Origin: Candidatus Poribacteria bacterium
Lineage (GTDB): Bacteria > Poribacteria > WGA-4E > WGA-3G
Assembly (NCBI GenBank): GCA_028824125.1
Contig: JAPPES010000151.1
Span: forward strand, 1 to 64,000
DNA length: 64,000 nt
Reading direction: 5' to 3'
Below, piece after piece: positions 53,336 through 62,083 of this stretch (position 1 is its first letter; each line of letters opens with the position of its first letter). The notes under the pieces were generated by a model. The model searched no databases, was not told the DNA's origin, and saw only the letters and a list, made by a program, of their open reading frames with translations. The position numbers and the translations under genes were made by a program.

Positions 53336-53477
53336 AATACCATTTCTACATGGTTACTTCTCATTAAAAAAACGCGTTGTAGTCGCGCAATTCATTGCGC
53401 CTCTTACATTCAACATAAGATGAGTTTCAAAATCGTATAAAATCTCCGTGATGGCATTTTATTTATCAGAATTGGTA
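53336..53477. mobile_element. MITE-like element, family A ends with different core
   Basis: Ends AATACCATTTCTA (53336-53348) and TCAGAATTGGTAT (53465-53477) match those of family A imperfectly. The centre differs: it carries the 24-bp dispersed repeat at 53382-53405. It fills most of the spacer 53291-53499. Confidence 0.6.
53382..53405 (+). repeat. 24-bp dispersed repeat, copy 3
   Basis: Third copy of the repeat at 3109-3132, one base different so that GCGCAAT (53385-53391) and ATTGCGC (53394-53400) form a perfect hairpin. Confidence 0.7.
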
Positions 53478-53499
53478 TAACAATTTAGAGAACAAAAAG

Positions 53500-55413
53500 A
53501 TGCGTTGTTGTTCTGCTTTTATTACTAAAAAGAGAATTTACCTCATACTCAGTTTTGTGTTGCTCGGTTTTGTGCTATTAGCAATTGTGCCAGCATTTGC
53601 ACAAGACGCGACAGAGGCGGAATATCGTCCGTTTCCTTTGATTGGTAGCCGAAACGCTGCTTGGATAGCCGCGCAGCTGCATTTATTGTTCGGATCTTTT
53701 ATCCTCGGTGTGCCGATGTTTGCGGTTATCATTGAGTTCATCGGTTGGAAAACCAAAGATGAACGGTATGACCGAATGGCACAAGAGTTTATCAAACTCT
53801 GTATGGGGGCATTTTCAACAACAGCATTGCTCGGTGGCGTTCTCGTTTTTATTCTTGTTTGGTGCTATCCAAAGGTGTTAAACAAGTTGAGCGGCATCTT
53901 CGGCCCGACAATGATCTTCTACGTCGTGCTATTTTTCGGAGAAACTTTTACCCTCTACCTCTATTCCTACGGTTGGGATAGGATGCGGGGACGTTTTAAA
54001 TGGGTACATCTGGTGCTTGGTGTCCTACTCAACGTATGGGGTACAGCGATTATGTTTGTGTCAAATACGTGGCTCACCTATCAGACAAGCCCAGCGACAA
54101 TGTTCGGAAAGTTATCTGATGAGACAAAGGAAGCCTGGATAGAAAATTCAATAGCGCAAAACCCTGAGCTCACCCGTGCTGAACTACTTGAGGGTGTAAC
54201 AGATAAAACTGTAATCCCGCTCCACAACGAAACCACAGGTGAATTCTTGGGAAATGTTTGGGAAGCAGTCAACAATTTCACATGGATGCCAGTCAATATC
54301 CACCGACTTATCGGTAACATCGCATTTGGTGGTTCCATTGTAGCTGCTTATGCAGCATTTCGCTACCTTGTGGCTAAAACTAAAGAGGAAAAAGCACATT
54401 ACGATTGGATGGGATATAACGGTAACTTCATCGCCTTGTGTGGACTGATTCCACTGCCTTTCGCTGGCTATTGGTTAGGTAGAGAAATCTACATGTTTAA
54501 CAACACAATGGGCATCAATATGATGGGCAGTCTGTTCTCATGGCTGTTTATCATACAGGCGGTGATGATTGGTGTGCTGTTCATCGGTGCAAACTACTAC
54601 CTTTGGTCTGGAATGGGAAGAATTAAGGGGGCGGAGATATATGCACGCTACCGCCCATATATGATTGCCATTATTGTTATCTGTGTAGCAATCTGGATGA
54701 CACCGCGTACGCTTTCCAAAATATCCTCTGCTTCAGAACTCAGTGCGATGGGAGGCTCAAATCACCCACATCTCGGATTCTTTGGGTTGATGAGCGCAAA
54801 AAACACCGTAGTAAATATTGTTATTTTGACAACTTTTCTGAGTTTTCTATTCTACAGACGTTCTGGCAAAACACCTATTGTAGGTTGGAAAGGTATAGGA
54901 AACATTGTTATTTCAACAATTTTCTTTTTAGGCGTGGTTTCAATTGTTGTTATCGGTATCGTTGGGTTTGCAGTTGAAACTGATGTGCGCGTCAATGTGT
55001 TGACACCGTGGCAGGTATTGGTTGCACTCGGTGTTATGGTTGTTGTAACAGTAGTTGATATTTTCATGTACCGAAAGGCGACATCATCAGGCACTATCAA
55101 TTGGGGACAAATGACTGAACGATCACAATACGTTCTAATCCTACTCGCAATTACATTTACCTCGTTGATGGGTTTAATGGGGTATGCGCGCTCCGGTCTT
55201 CGTGAAGGGTGGCATATCTTTGGCGTTCAGAAAGATACCTCCGTTGACGCATATACGCCCGCTCTGGGGGATGCAGTGAACATGGTTTCAATTATTATGG
55301 TACTCTTTTTCGCACTTGTTGGGTTTATCTTCTGGCTCGGTTTGTGGGGGGACAAGAAAAAACAACCTGCAGTGCCAATTGAAGCAGAGGTTACTGCAGA
55401 AAGTGATGACTAA
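53500..55413 (+). CDS. CydA-like cytochrome bd oxidase subunit I
   Basis: A 637-residue membrane protein related to CydA, with an N-terminal hydrophobic stretch to about residue 35 ending AFAQ, then about 12 helices. Heme-ligand equivalents are H61 (AQLHLLFGSF), H268 (NIHRLIGNIAFGG), and E148 in GETFTLYLYSYGWDR (E. coli E107 position). The residue eight before E148, where E. coli has E99, is Phe. A CydA-type quinone loop is not evident. CydB is absent; instead cytochromes c flank it. It may take electrons from cytochrome c rather than quinol, so the enzyme type is uncertain. Confidence 0.8.
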   Translation: MRCCSAFITKKRIYLILSFVLLGFVLLAIVPAFAQDATEAEYRPFPLIGSRNAAWIAAQLHLLFGSFILGVPMFAVIIEFIGWKTKDERYDRMAQEFIKLCMGAFSTTALLGGVLVFILVWCYPKVLNKLSGIFGPTMIFYVVLFFGETFTLYLYSYGWDRMRGRFKWVHLVLGVLLNVWGTAIMFVSNTWLTYQTSPATMFGKLSDETKEAWIENSIAQNPELTRAELLEGVTDKTVIPLHNETTGEFLGNVWEAVNNFTWMPVNIHRLIGNIAFGGSIVAAYAAFRYLVAKTKEEKAHYDWMGYNGNFIALCGLIPLPFAGYWLGREIYMFNNTMGINMMGSLFSWLFIIQAVMIGVLFIGANYYLWSGMGRIKGAEIYARYRPYMIAIIVICVAIWMTPRTLSKISSASELSAMGGSNHPHLGFFGLMSAKNTVVNIVILTTFLSFLFYRRSGKTPIVGWKGIGNIVISTIFFLGVVSIVVIGIVGFAVETDVRVNVLTPWQVLVALGVMVVVTVVDIFMYRKATSSGTINWGQMTERSQYVLILLAITFTSLMGLMGYARSGLREGWHIFGVQKDTSVDAYTPALGDAVNMVSIIMVLFFALVGFIFWLGLWGDKKKQPAVPIEAEVTAESDD

Positions 55414-55428
55414 TGGGAGGACAAAACG

Positions 55429-56949
55429 ATGAAAAACACACTCGTTAGAATTGCAAGCCTAATCATAATGGCGGTAAGTTTCATCGCCTTTATTGCGAAA
55501 GCACCTGCCTTTCCAATTGCTTCTGAGAACTTACTCCCTTGGTCGGTCTGGTTTACGCTTTCAGTGTTGGTAAACATGATTGTGTGGTTCCCTGTCATGA
55601 AATTGGTGTCATTTTCTCTCGGTATAATATGGTGTTATGCCTTTATAGCAGGCCTCGTGCCAGACACATCTACAGCATCAGGGACTGTAACAACATTGGA
55701 CTGGACTGATCCAGATGCGGTCGCTGAAATTGGTTTAGGTATTTTCAATGGAAAAGGTCAGTGTGCTGCATGCCACACCTTGGATACTTCCGCACCAAAA
55801 GGCAGATGCCCCGATTTAACAGATATCGGCATAAACGCCGCAAACCGAGTACCGGGAACGGATGCAAAGACATATCTAATTGAATCGCTGTATGAACCGA
55901 GCAAATATTTAGTACCAGGATACGGTAAGATCATGCCAGAGGTATGGAAAAATCCAATTGCACTCACAAAGTTAGAGATTGAAGCTGTCATAGCATTCCT
56001 ACAGAGTCAAGGCAGTGAAATTGATGATACACCGTTCCAGGAACCGATTGATAGAGCAAAAGCCGAGACATCAGCAGAAGCACTCCCTCCTTTGCTTTCT
56101 GGTGATCCCGAAGCTGGCAAAAAGGTATTTATAGAGGCAGCGTGTATTTCTTGTCATGAAATAATAGGTTTAGAAAATCCAAAGGCAGGAGAGGGAAATG
56201 AAGACTTTGAAGTTGTCACCGCACCAGAACTGACCGAAATTGCTGCATTGAACAGTTCGCGGTATATTGAGGAATCAATCCTAAAGCCAAATGCAGAAAT
56301 TGTTCCCGGTTACGGGGCAGTCACGGTCCAATCAAAGGGGATAACCTATCAAGGAATACTTGTCTCACAAGATGAAGAAAAGATCGTTGTCCGCACAAAA
56401 GACGACGATGGTACGGAACAGGAACATACCATCTTGCTGAGCGAATTGGACGAAGAATCGATTGAAGACCTTACAAATCTTAAGGCGAGGGGTTATTTTA
56501 CGTTAACTGTAACACCAACTGATTCCGACACACCAGTAAGTGGAGAAATTATAGAGGAAAACGATGAAACTGTAATCCTCAAAGTTGGTGAAAATACGCA
56601 AACGATCTCTAAAACATCAGTGAAAAAACAATTCAAGGGGACCACTATTGATGGCGAAGAAATCGTCGGAGAGCATATTTCGGGAGAATTGACCGATGAT
56701 TTTATTGTAATAAAAATTGATGGAAGTGAGGAGACTTTCGACCCGTTGTTCGACTTTGAGGAAGGTGCTATGCTTTTGTACGGTATTGGCAAACAGTTAT
56801 ATGTTACGTCGCCAATGCCAACAAATTTTCCGGATGACTTATCAGTGTCAGATATGGCTAATTTACTCGCTTACCTAAGCACATTGACTGGACAAACAGC
56901 AACAGAAGAAACAGCACCGACTGGGACAGTCGAAGAAGACATGGAATAA
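55429..56949 (+). CDS. Membrane-anchored diheme cytochrome c
   Basis: A 506-residue protein starting 15 nt after the CydA-like stop (GGGAGG before ATG). Three hydrophobic segments at the N-terminus (to about residue 85) precede two heme domains with CAACHTLD (about residue 110) and CISCHEI (about 240). The C-terminal ~250 residues form beta-rich repeats (TPVSGEIIEENDETVILKVG) without heme sites. It is probably the cytochrome c partner of the CydA-like subunit, passing electrons to its hemes. Confidence 0.85.
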   Translation: MKNTLVRIASLIIMAVSFIAFIAKAPAFPIASENLLPWSVWFTLSVLVNMIVWFPVMKLVSFSLGIIWCYAFIAGLVPDTSTASGTVTTLDWTDPDAVAEIGLGIFNGKGQCAACHTLDTSAPKGRCPDLTDIGINAANRVPGTDAKTYLIESLYEPSKYLVPGYGKIMPEVWKNPIALTKLEIEAVIAFLQSQGSEIDDTPFQEPIDRAKAETSAEALPPLLSGDPEAGKKVFIEAACISCHEIIGLENPKAGEGNEDFEVVTAPELTEIAALNSSRYIEESILKPNAEIVPGYGAVTVQSKGITYQGILVSQDEEKIVVRTKDDDGTEQEHTILLSELDEESIEDLTNLKARGYFTLTVTPTDSDTPVSGEIIEENDETVILKVGENTQTISKTSVKKQFKGTTIDGEEIVGEHISGELTDDFIVIKIDGSEETFDPLFDFEEGAMLLYGIGKQLYVTSPMPTNFPDDLSVSDMANLLAYLSTLTGQTATEETAPTGTVEEDME

Positions 56950-56974
56950 CTTAGAAATGTTAAGGAGGTAACCC

Positions 56975-57751
56975 ATGAAAAGAATATCACTTTTTACAAT
57001 ATGCTTCGCAATTTTCATCGCATGTTGGGTGTTTTTGAGGTTCGTCGTTGGTGGCGTTATCTCAGTGCCGATACCAAGTAGCGTGATTTCGATGTATATG
57101 GGGTTGGTCCTCATCGCCATTTTGGTGCATGTTTCCGTTGAAGACACAAGATTTCGGGAATTCCTCCGCCCCATCCACGAGACACTCGTTGGCGAAAACC
57201 GTCGTGTACGGCGCATCGTCTTGGCAGTGTTGATTCCGCTCCTTATGCTTGGGTATACATATTCAAATCTTGCACAAAAAGCCAATCCACCTGGAGATCC
57301 GCGCGATGCGCATCCATCGCCTCCACTTGAATTGACATACAAGGATGAGGTTATTGGGTCAATGCAGGATGTTGAAAATCCTTATCGTCACTATGAAAAA
57401 GACGATCCAGAAAAGTTCAAATCACATGTAGAAAATGGAAGACGCGTCTATTACCAGAACTGTTTTTATTGTCATGGGGATCACCTTGATGGAAAAGGAC
57501 ACTTTGCAGACGCGCTAAATCCATTGCCTGCAAATTTCCAAGACCCAGGTATTATTCCGAATTTCCAAGAATCTTTCTTTTTTTGGCGAATTAGTAAAGG
57601 CGGACCCGGGTTACCGGCATCAGGGACACCGTGGAACTCAGCGATGCCAATCTGGGAAGATCACTTAACGAAAGAAGAAATCTGGGACGTTATCCTCTTC
57701 CTATCTGATTATACTGGGTATCCGTATCGAACATTTGGGGAGGGACATTAA
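56975..57751 (+). CDS. Membrane-anchored monoheme cytochrome c
   Basis: A 258-residue protein with a perfect AGGAGGT ribosome-binding site. Three N-terminal hydrophobic segments (about 5-25, 37-53, 79-95) lead to a single cytochrome domain with NCFYCHGDHLDGKG (heme near residue 162) and GIIPNFQESFFFWRI, ending in GYPYRTFGEGH. Stop and next start are 1 nt apart, indicating tight coupling. Probably a subunit of the CydA-like oxidase complex. Confidence 0.85.
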   Translation: MKRISLFTICFAIFIACWVFLRFVVGGVISVPIPSSVISMYMGLVLIAILVHVSVEDTRFREFLRPIHETLVGENRRVRRIVLAVLIPLLMLGYTYSNLAQKANPPGDPRDAHPSPPLELTYKDEVIGSMQDVENPYRHYEKDDPEKFKSHVENGRRVYYQNCFYCHGDHLDGKGHFADALNPLPANFQDPGIIPNFQESFFFWRISKGGPGLPASGTPWNSAMPIWEDHLTKEEIWDVILFLSDYTGYPYRTFGEGH

Positions 57752-57752
57752 A

Positions 57753-59450
57753 ATGAGAAGCAAAAATGTTGTCTACTTAATCCTTATTTTAGGTCTACTC
57801 TCTGTTTATAACTTGATATTTGCGCAGGACGCTCCAGAAGTCTCGGAAAAAGGAAAAGAGGTCTATGAAGAAAGTTGCGCACACTGCCACGGCACCGAAG
57901 GACGTGGTGATGGCAGTGCAGCAGAAAATCTTTTGCCACAGCCGAGAGATTTCACACGTGGATTATATAAAATTCGATCTACAGAAAGCGGGCAACTCCC
58001 CACTGATCAGGATTTATTCGACATCATCACCGAGGGGATGCCCGGTTCATCAATGCCTGGGTGGGAAACTTCATTAAAAGCTGATGAACGCTGGGAAGTG
58101 GTCGCATATATTAAAACCTTCTATGATGGCTTTAAAGAAAGTGAAACACCACCTCGGCAAATCAGTCTGGAGGGTAAAATTCCTTATTCTGAAGAGAGTA
58201 TAGAAATTGGGAAGGGACTTTATACACAGTTCGCATGTTTTGAATGCCACGGTCAGGTAGGGCGAGGCGATGGCACCTCCGCACCAACTCTCCAAGATGA
58301 ATGGGGTTTTCAGAGTTGGCCAGCAAACCTCGCACAAGGTTGGAATTTCAGAGGTGGAAACGATATAGATGACATTTACAAGCGGTTCATCGGTGGAATT
58401 GCTGGTTCAGCGATGCCCATGTTTGAAGACCCTGCTTTCGGCTTAACTATAGAGCAATCCATACGTTATAACGAATTAGACAATAAAGTTGAAATGACAG
58501 AGGCTGAGGAAGAAGAATATAACCAACTTGATGAAAAAATGGGGAATGCTTTTGAAATCTTAGACCTTATGGCAGAGGGCAGCGCAGATGAAGAACAAAA
58601 ACAATCCTATGCTACAGCAATGAAGGCGTTTTACGAGAAAAGTTGGCACTTAGCGAACTACGTCAAATCGCTTTCTTCTGAAAAGAGACCAGAACCAGCA
58701 ATTGGTAAAAATGTGCTTCGGTCACAATATACAGAAGATGATTTGCCTCAGATAATGGATGCTGCTTGGGATACACTTGATTCAAGCTACTTTCCACTTG
58801 TTGGGCAAATTATCATTGAACCGAGACAATTTAATCCGACAATTGACTCGGTTAACGCCAAATCGTTTTACAATGATACGGAGGTAGCATTCCTCTTCAC
58901 ATGGGATGACCGCACTAATAATACCGAAGTCAAAGAGAATGAAGATACTGGCAAAACGTTTGAGGATGCAATTGCTATTCAATTTCCTGTGAAAATACCA
59001 AAAAGCCCCACCGCTGAGAAACCCTATTTCCTTTGGGGTGGAAGAAAAGCTGTCTACCTGTGGGAGTGGAAAGCATCTGCTGCCGATAAGATTACAGAAC
59101 TCACAGCAAAAGGTATAAATAATGCTGAGGAACAAGAAATTCAAGGTGACCTTCAGGTAGAAGGTAAATACACAGATGGTCAATACAATTTATGGATCAA
59201 ACGTGCTTTGAAAACAGATGATAAGAAAGACTTGCAGCTGGAACCCGGTGTATTTGTGCCTATCGCTTTTTCAGCTTGGGATGGCGCAAATGGTGATGTT
59301 GGGACAAAACGGGTTATCTCAAGTTGGTATTCTTTTGTGTTAGAACCTGTTCCCTCATCAAGAAGGTTTATTTATCCGCCATTAGTGGCACTTCTCTCGT
59401 TCGGTTTGTTGGTCGGACTACGAGAGTTTGTACGGCAAAGAAATACGTAA
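57753..59450 (+). CDS. Diheme cytochrome c fused to ethylbenzene-dehydrogenase-type heme domain
   Basis: A 565-residue protein starting at ATG 57753 (GGGA upstream). Signal peptide (VVYLILILGLLSVYNLIFAQ), then two cytochrome c domains with CAHCHGTEGRGDG (near residue 42) and CFECHGQVGRGDG (near 160), then an EB_dh-like b-heme domain (residues ~335-530; FYNDTEVAFLFTWDDRTN, FLWGGRKAVYLWEWK) and a C-terminal membrane helix. EB_dh gamma-type domains usually hold heme b bound by Lys/Met, here fused to c-type hemes. It could connect c-type and b-type electron transfer. Confidence 0.85.
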   Translation: MRSKNVVYLILILGLLSVYNLIFAQDAPEVSEKGKEVYEESCAHCHGTEGRGDGSAAENLLPQPRDFTRGLYKIRSTESGQLPTDQDLFDIITEGMPGSSMPGWETSLKADERWEVVAYIKTFYDGFKESETPPRQISLEGKIPYSEESIEIGKGLYTQFACFECHGQVGRGDGTSAPTLQDEWGFQSWPANLAQGWNFRGGNDIDDIYKRFIGGIAGSAMPMFEDPAFGLTIEQSIRYNELDNKVEMTEAEEEEYNQLDEKMGNAFEILDLMAEGSADEEQKQSYATAMKAFYEKSWHLANYVKSLSSEKRPEPAIGKNVLRSQYTEDDLPQIMDAAWDTLDSSYFPLVGQIIIEPRQFNPTIDSVNAKSFYNDTEVAFLFTWDDRTNNTEVKENEDTGKTFEDAIAIQFPVKIPKSPTAEKPYFLWGGRKAVYLWEWKASAADKITELTAKGINNAEEQEIQGDLQVEGKYTDGQYNLWIKRALKTDDKKDLQLEPGVFVPIAFSAWDGANGDVGTKRVISSWYSFVLEPVPSSRRFIYPPLVALLSFGLLVGLREFVRQRNT

Positions 59451-59474
59451 TTCTATAGAATCAAATCAAAACAG

Positions 59475-59492
59475 TGAGGCAGTGGTGCCTCA
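59475..59492 (+). terminator. Short hairpin in the 72-bp gap
   Basis: TGAGGCA (59475-59481) and TGCCTCA (59486-59492) pair perfectly with a 4-nt loop, 25 nt after the previous stop. No long T-run follows, so attenuation or RNA processing is as likely as termination. Confidence 0.45.
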
Positions 59493-59522
59493 TAAACTTT
59501 AAATTATAGAAGGAGATAAAAA

Positions 59523-60323
59523 ATGAAAACGAAAATGTTGACATGTCTCACACTTCTTCTTGCATGTGGCTTCGGTCTGTTTGTGTTTGCAGACAGTCAC
59601 GAAAAAGAAGAAGATATGAACAAACTTGTTTTTCCCAAAGCTTATAAAACCACGGCTGTTAGCAACGGTGGTAAAATTAGCGGTGTTGTAAAGTTTGATG
59701 GCGAAGTGCCTGAAATGAAAAAACTGGAAATCACAAAAGACAAAGCAGTTTGTGGTGTTACGGATAAGTTTGACGAAGCGCTTGTCGTTGGTGAAGGGAA
59801 CGTTTTGAAAAATACGATCGTTTATCTGATGGACATTTCACAAGGCAAAGATTTCGACAAAGAAGCAAAACCGGAACTTGACCAGAAGAATTGTCGATTC
59901 AATCCGCATGTGCAGCTCATTCCTGTTGGCACAGCCTTGACGGTATTGAACAATGACAAGGCAACACATAATGTGCATATCTTCGGAACAAGCAAGAATA
60001 ATACCTCAGTAAACAAACAGCAGACAAAGAACCGCAAAAAAATGCGCCTCACTGGTGCCAAGGGTGCGGAAGGTCCTGTTGAAGTGAAATGTGATATCCA
60101 TGGATGGATGAAAGCATGGGTCGCTTATGTCCCGCATCCCTATTTTGCTGTAACAAACGAAAAGGGTGAATTCACGCTTGAAGATGTTCCCCCAGGAGAC
60201 TATAAATTAGGATATTGGCACGAAGCATGCGGTACTAATAACAAAGAACCTGTTAAGGTCACCGTCGCTGCTGGTGGAGAAGTCAAGCAAGATTTTACAC
60301 TCAAACTTAAAGAGGCCAAGTGA
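59523..60323 (+). CDS. Exported cupredoxin-like protein (copy 2)
   Basis: A 266-residue paralog of the protein at 52520, with a signal peptide (MKTKMLTCLTLLLACGFGLFVFA). Copper-ligand candidates occur as THNVHIFGT near residue 142 and KCDIHGWMKAW near residue 190 (Cys, His, Met), followed by a carboxypeptidase-regulatory-like fold (GEFTLEDVPPGDYKLGYWHE). The start has GGAG upstream. It ends in the 4-bp overlap GTGA with the ABC transporter gene, and sits just before the oxidase genes, so it may deliver electrons or copper to cytochrome c oxidase. Confidence 0.85.
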   Translation: MKTKMLTCLTLLLACGFGLFVFADSHEKEEDMNKLVFPKAYKTTAVSNGGKISGVVKFDGEVPEMKKLEITKDKAVCGVTDKFDEALVVGEGNVLKNTIVYLMDISQGKDFDKEAKPELDQKNCRFNPHVQLIPVGTALTVLNNDKATHNVHIFGTSKNNTSVNKQQTKNRKKMRLTGAKGAEGPVEVKCDIHGWMKAWVAYVPHPYFAVTNEKGEFTLEDVPPGDYKLGYWHEACGTNNKEPVKVTVAAGGEVKQDFTLKLKEAK

Positions 60324-61240
60324 GTGTAAATCGGATCACGGTCCAAAATCTAACGCACACCTACGGTACACGGTGTGCGTTAGACAACGTAAGTTTCACT
60401 GTTTCACGTGGCGAGATTTTTTGTCTACTCGGTCCGAACGGAAGTGGAAAAACAACCCTTTTTAAGGTTCTGTCTACACTTATGCCGCCAACGTCGGGGA
60501 GTGTTAACATTCTCGGACACAACTTGAGTATTGGCACTAAGGCAATTCGGAAGTTATTAGGGGTTGTTTTTCAACATCCAGGATTAGATGTCAAACTGAC
60601 TGTTACAGAGAATTTACGACATCACGGACACCTCTATGGATTGAAAGGCAAAAGCCTAAAGCTTAGAATTGCTGAACTATTAGAACGATTTGGAATCAGT
60701 GACAGATCACATGACCTCGTAGAAAAATTATCAGGAGGTTTACAAAGGCGCGTAGAAATAGCGAAAGCAATGCTACATTCCCCACAGGTTTTACTACTTG
60801 ATGAACCGAGTAGCGGATTGGATGTAGGCGTACGCCGACAACTGAGCAACCATTTGATCTCACTTGCGGAAACAGAAAATATCATCATTCTACTCACAAC
60901 GCATCTTATGGATGAGGCAGAGTTATGCAACCGAGTCGGTATCTTGGATATAGGGAAAATGGTGGCACTCGGAACACCAGACGAACTCAAAGCACAAATT
61001 GGCGGGGATGTTGTACTAATAGAAACTACAAACGGTGAAGTTCTCCGAAACGCAATTGCTGGCCACTTTGAGGTTCTTCCAATATTAACTGAGAATTACC
61101 TACACGTTGAATGTGAACGTGGGCATGAGTTTGTGCGAGATGTAGTTGCGGCGTTTCCTGATGAAATTCAGACAGTTCGCTTCGGTAAACCGACTTTAGA
61201 GGATGTGTTCATCAAGTTAACAGGGAACCCGTTTGTGTAA
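60320..61240 (+). CDS. ABC transporter ATP-binding protein
   Basis: A 306-residue ATPase starting at GTG 60320 and overlapping the previous stop. Walker A GPNGSGKTT near residue 40, Q-loop FQHPG near 82, signature LSGGLQRR near 136, Walker B VLLLDEPSSG near 156 and the switch His in TTHLMDE near 194 are all intact. The C-terminal ~90 residues are typical of the ABC-2 export/DrrA-type family. It pairs with the next gene, a permease. Gene context between a copper-protein and oxidase genes resembles nosF, whose product helps metal-site assembly, but this is inference. Confidence 0.9.
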   Translation: MSVNRITVQNLTHTYGTRCALDNVSFTVSRGEIFCLLGPNGSGKTTLFKVLSTLMPPTSGSVNILGHNLSIGTKAIRKLLGVVFQHPGLDVKLTVTENLRHHGHLYGLKGKSLKLRIAELLERFGISDRSHDLVEKLSGGLQRRVEIAKAMLHSPQVLLLDEPSSGLDVGVRRQLSNHLISLAETENIIILLTTHLMDEAELCNRVGILDIGKMVALGTPDELKAQIGGDVVLIETTNGEVLRNAIAGHFEVLPILTENYLHVECERGHEFVRDVVAAFPDEIQTVRFGKPTLEDVFIKLTGNPFV

Positions 61241-61250
61241 GGATAGCAGA

Positions 61251-62045
61251 ATGCGGAACGTTTTGCTACCGATTGCAACAATTTGGTGGCGTGAAATCAT
61301 CAGGTTTTTTCGCCAAAGGAGTAGACTTTTTAGTGCGATTGCACAGCCCTTGGTATTTTGGATTCTAATCGGGAGTGGTTTAAACGCATCATTTCAACCC
61401 GCTGGCGTATCAGGAAAATCGGAGTATATTGAGTACTTTTATCCTGGAATTGTCGTTTTAGTCTTGCTTTTTACTGCTATTTTCGCTACAATCTCTGTTG
61501 TAAATGAACGGCGTGAAGGGTTTTTGCAGGGTGTACTTGTTGCGCCCGCGCCGAGATGGGGAATTGTGCTTGGGCAAGCATTAGGCGGAACAACTTTAGC
61601 ATTACTTCAAGGAGTGCTTTTATTGTTCATCGCCCCGCTAACTGGAATCCGATTTGGGTTAACCTCACTGCTTTCTACATTGGGCGTGATGACACTCTTA
61701 GCCTTTGGTTTAACAAACCTCGGTTTGTTAATTGCTTGGAGAATGGATTCTACACAAGGTTTTCATGCAGTTATGAACCTTATACTCATCCCGATCTGGC
61801 TGCTGTCAGGTGCTTTTTTTCCAAGTGCTGGTGCACCCGATTGGTTGGCATGGGTAATGAAATTAAACCCTTTAACGTATGGCGTCGATGCTTTTCGGCG
61901 AAGCCTCTACTTTGATACTGTAACTACTAACGGCAACATGCCGACGTGGACACTTTCTATATTGGTAATATCTCTATTTTGTTTTTTGACCTACTTGGGC
62001 GCGACGCTTACTGCTTCTGCAGAAACAAATAAAAAGCACGCCTAA
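61251..62045 (+). CDS. ABC-2-type transporter permease
   Basis: A 264-residue membrane protein starting at ATG 61251 (GGAT upstream), with six predicted helices and the ABC-2 family segments FSAIAQPLVFWILIGSGLN, FATISVVNERREGFLQGVLV (near residue 91) and IPIWLLSGAFFPSAGAPDWL (near 180). It pairs with the ATPase encoded upstream. It probably exports a substrate for oxidase or copper-protein assembly; the substrate is unknown. Confidence 0.88.
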   Translation: MRNVLLPIATIWWREIIRFFRQRSRLFSAIAQPLVFWILIGSGLNASFQPAGVSGKSEYIEYFYPGIVVLVLLFTAIFATISVVNERREGFLQGVLVAPAPRWGIVLGQALGGTTLALLQGVLLLFIAPLTGIRFGLTSLLSTLGVMTLLAFGLTNLGLLIAWRMDSTQGFHAVMNLILIPIWLLSGAFFPSAGAPDWLAWVMKLNPLTYGVDAFRRSLYFDTVTTNGNMPTWTLSILVISLFCFLTYLGATLTASAETNKKHA

Positions 62046-62083
62046 CGAATATTCTACTTATGACTTTGGAAAAGGAGAAATGA

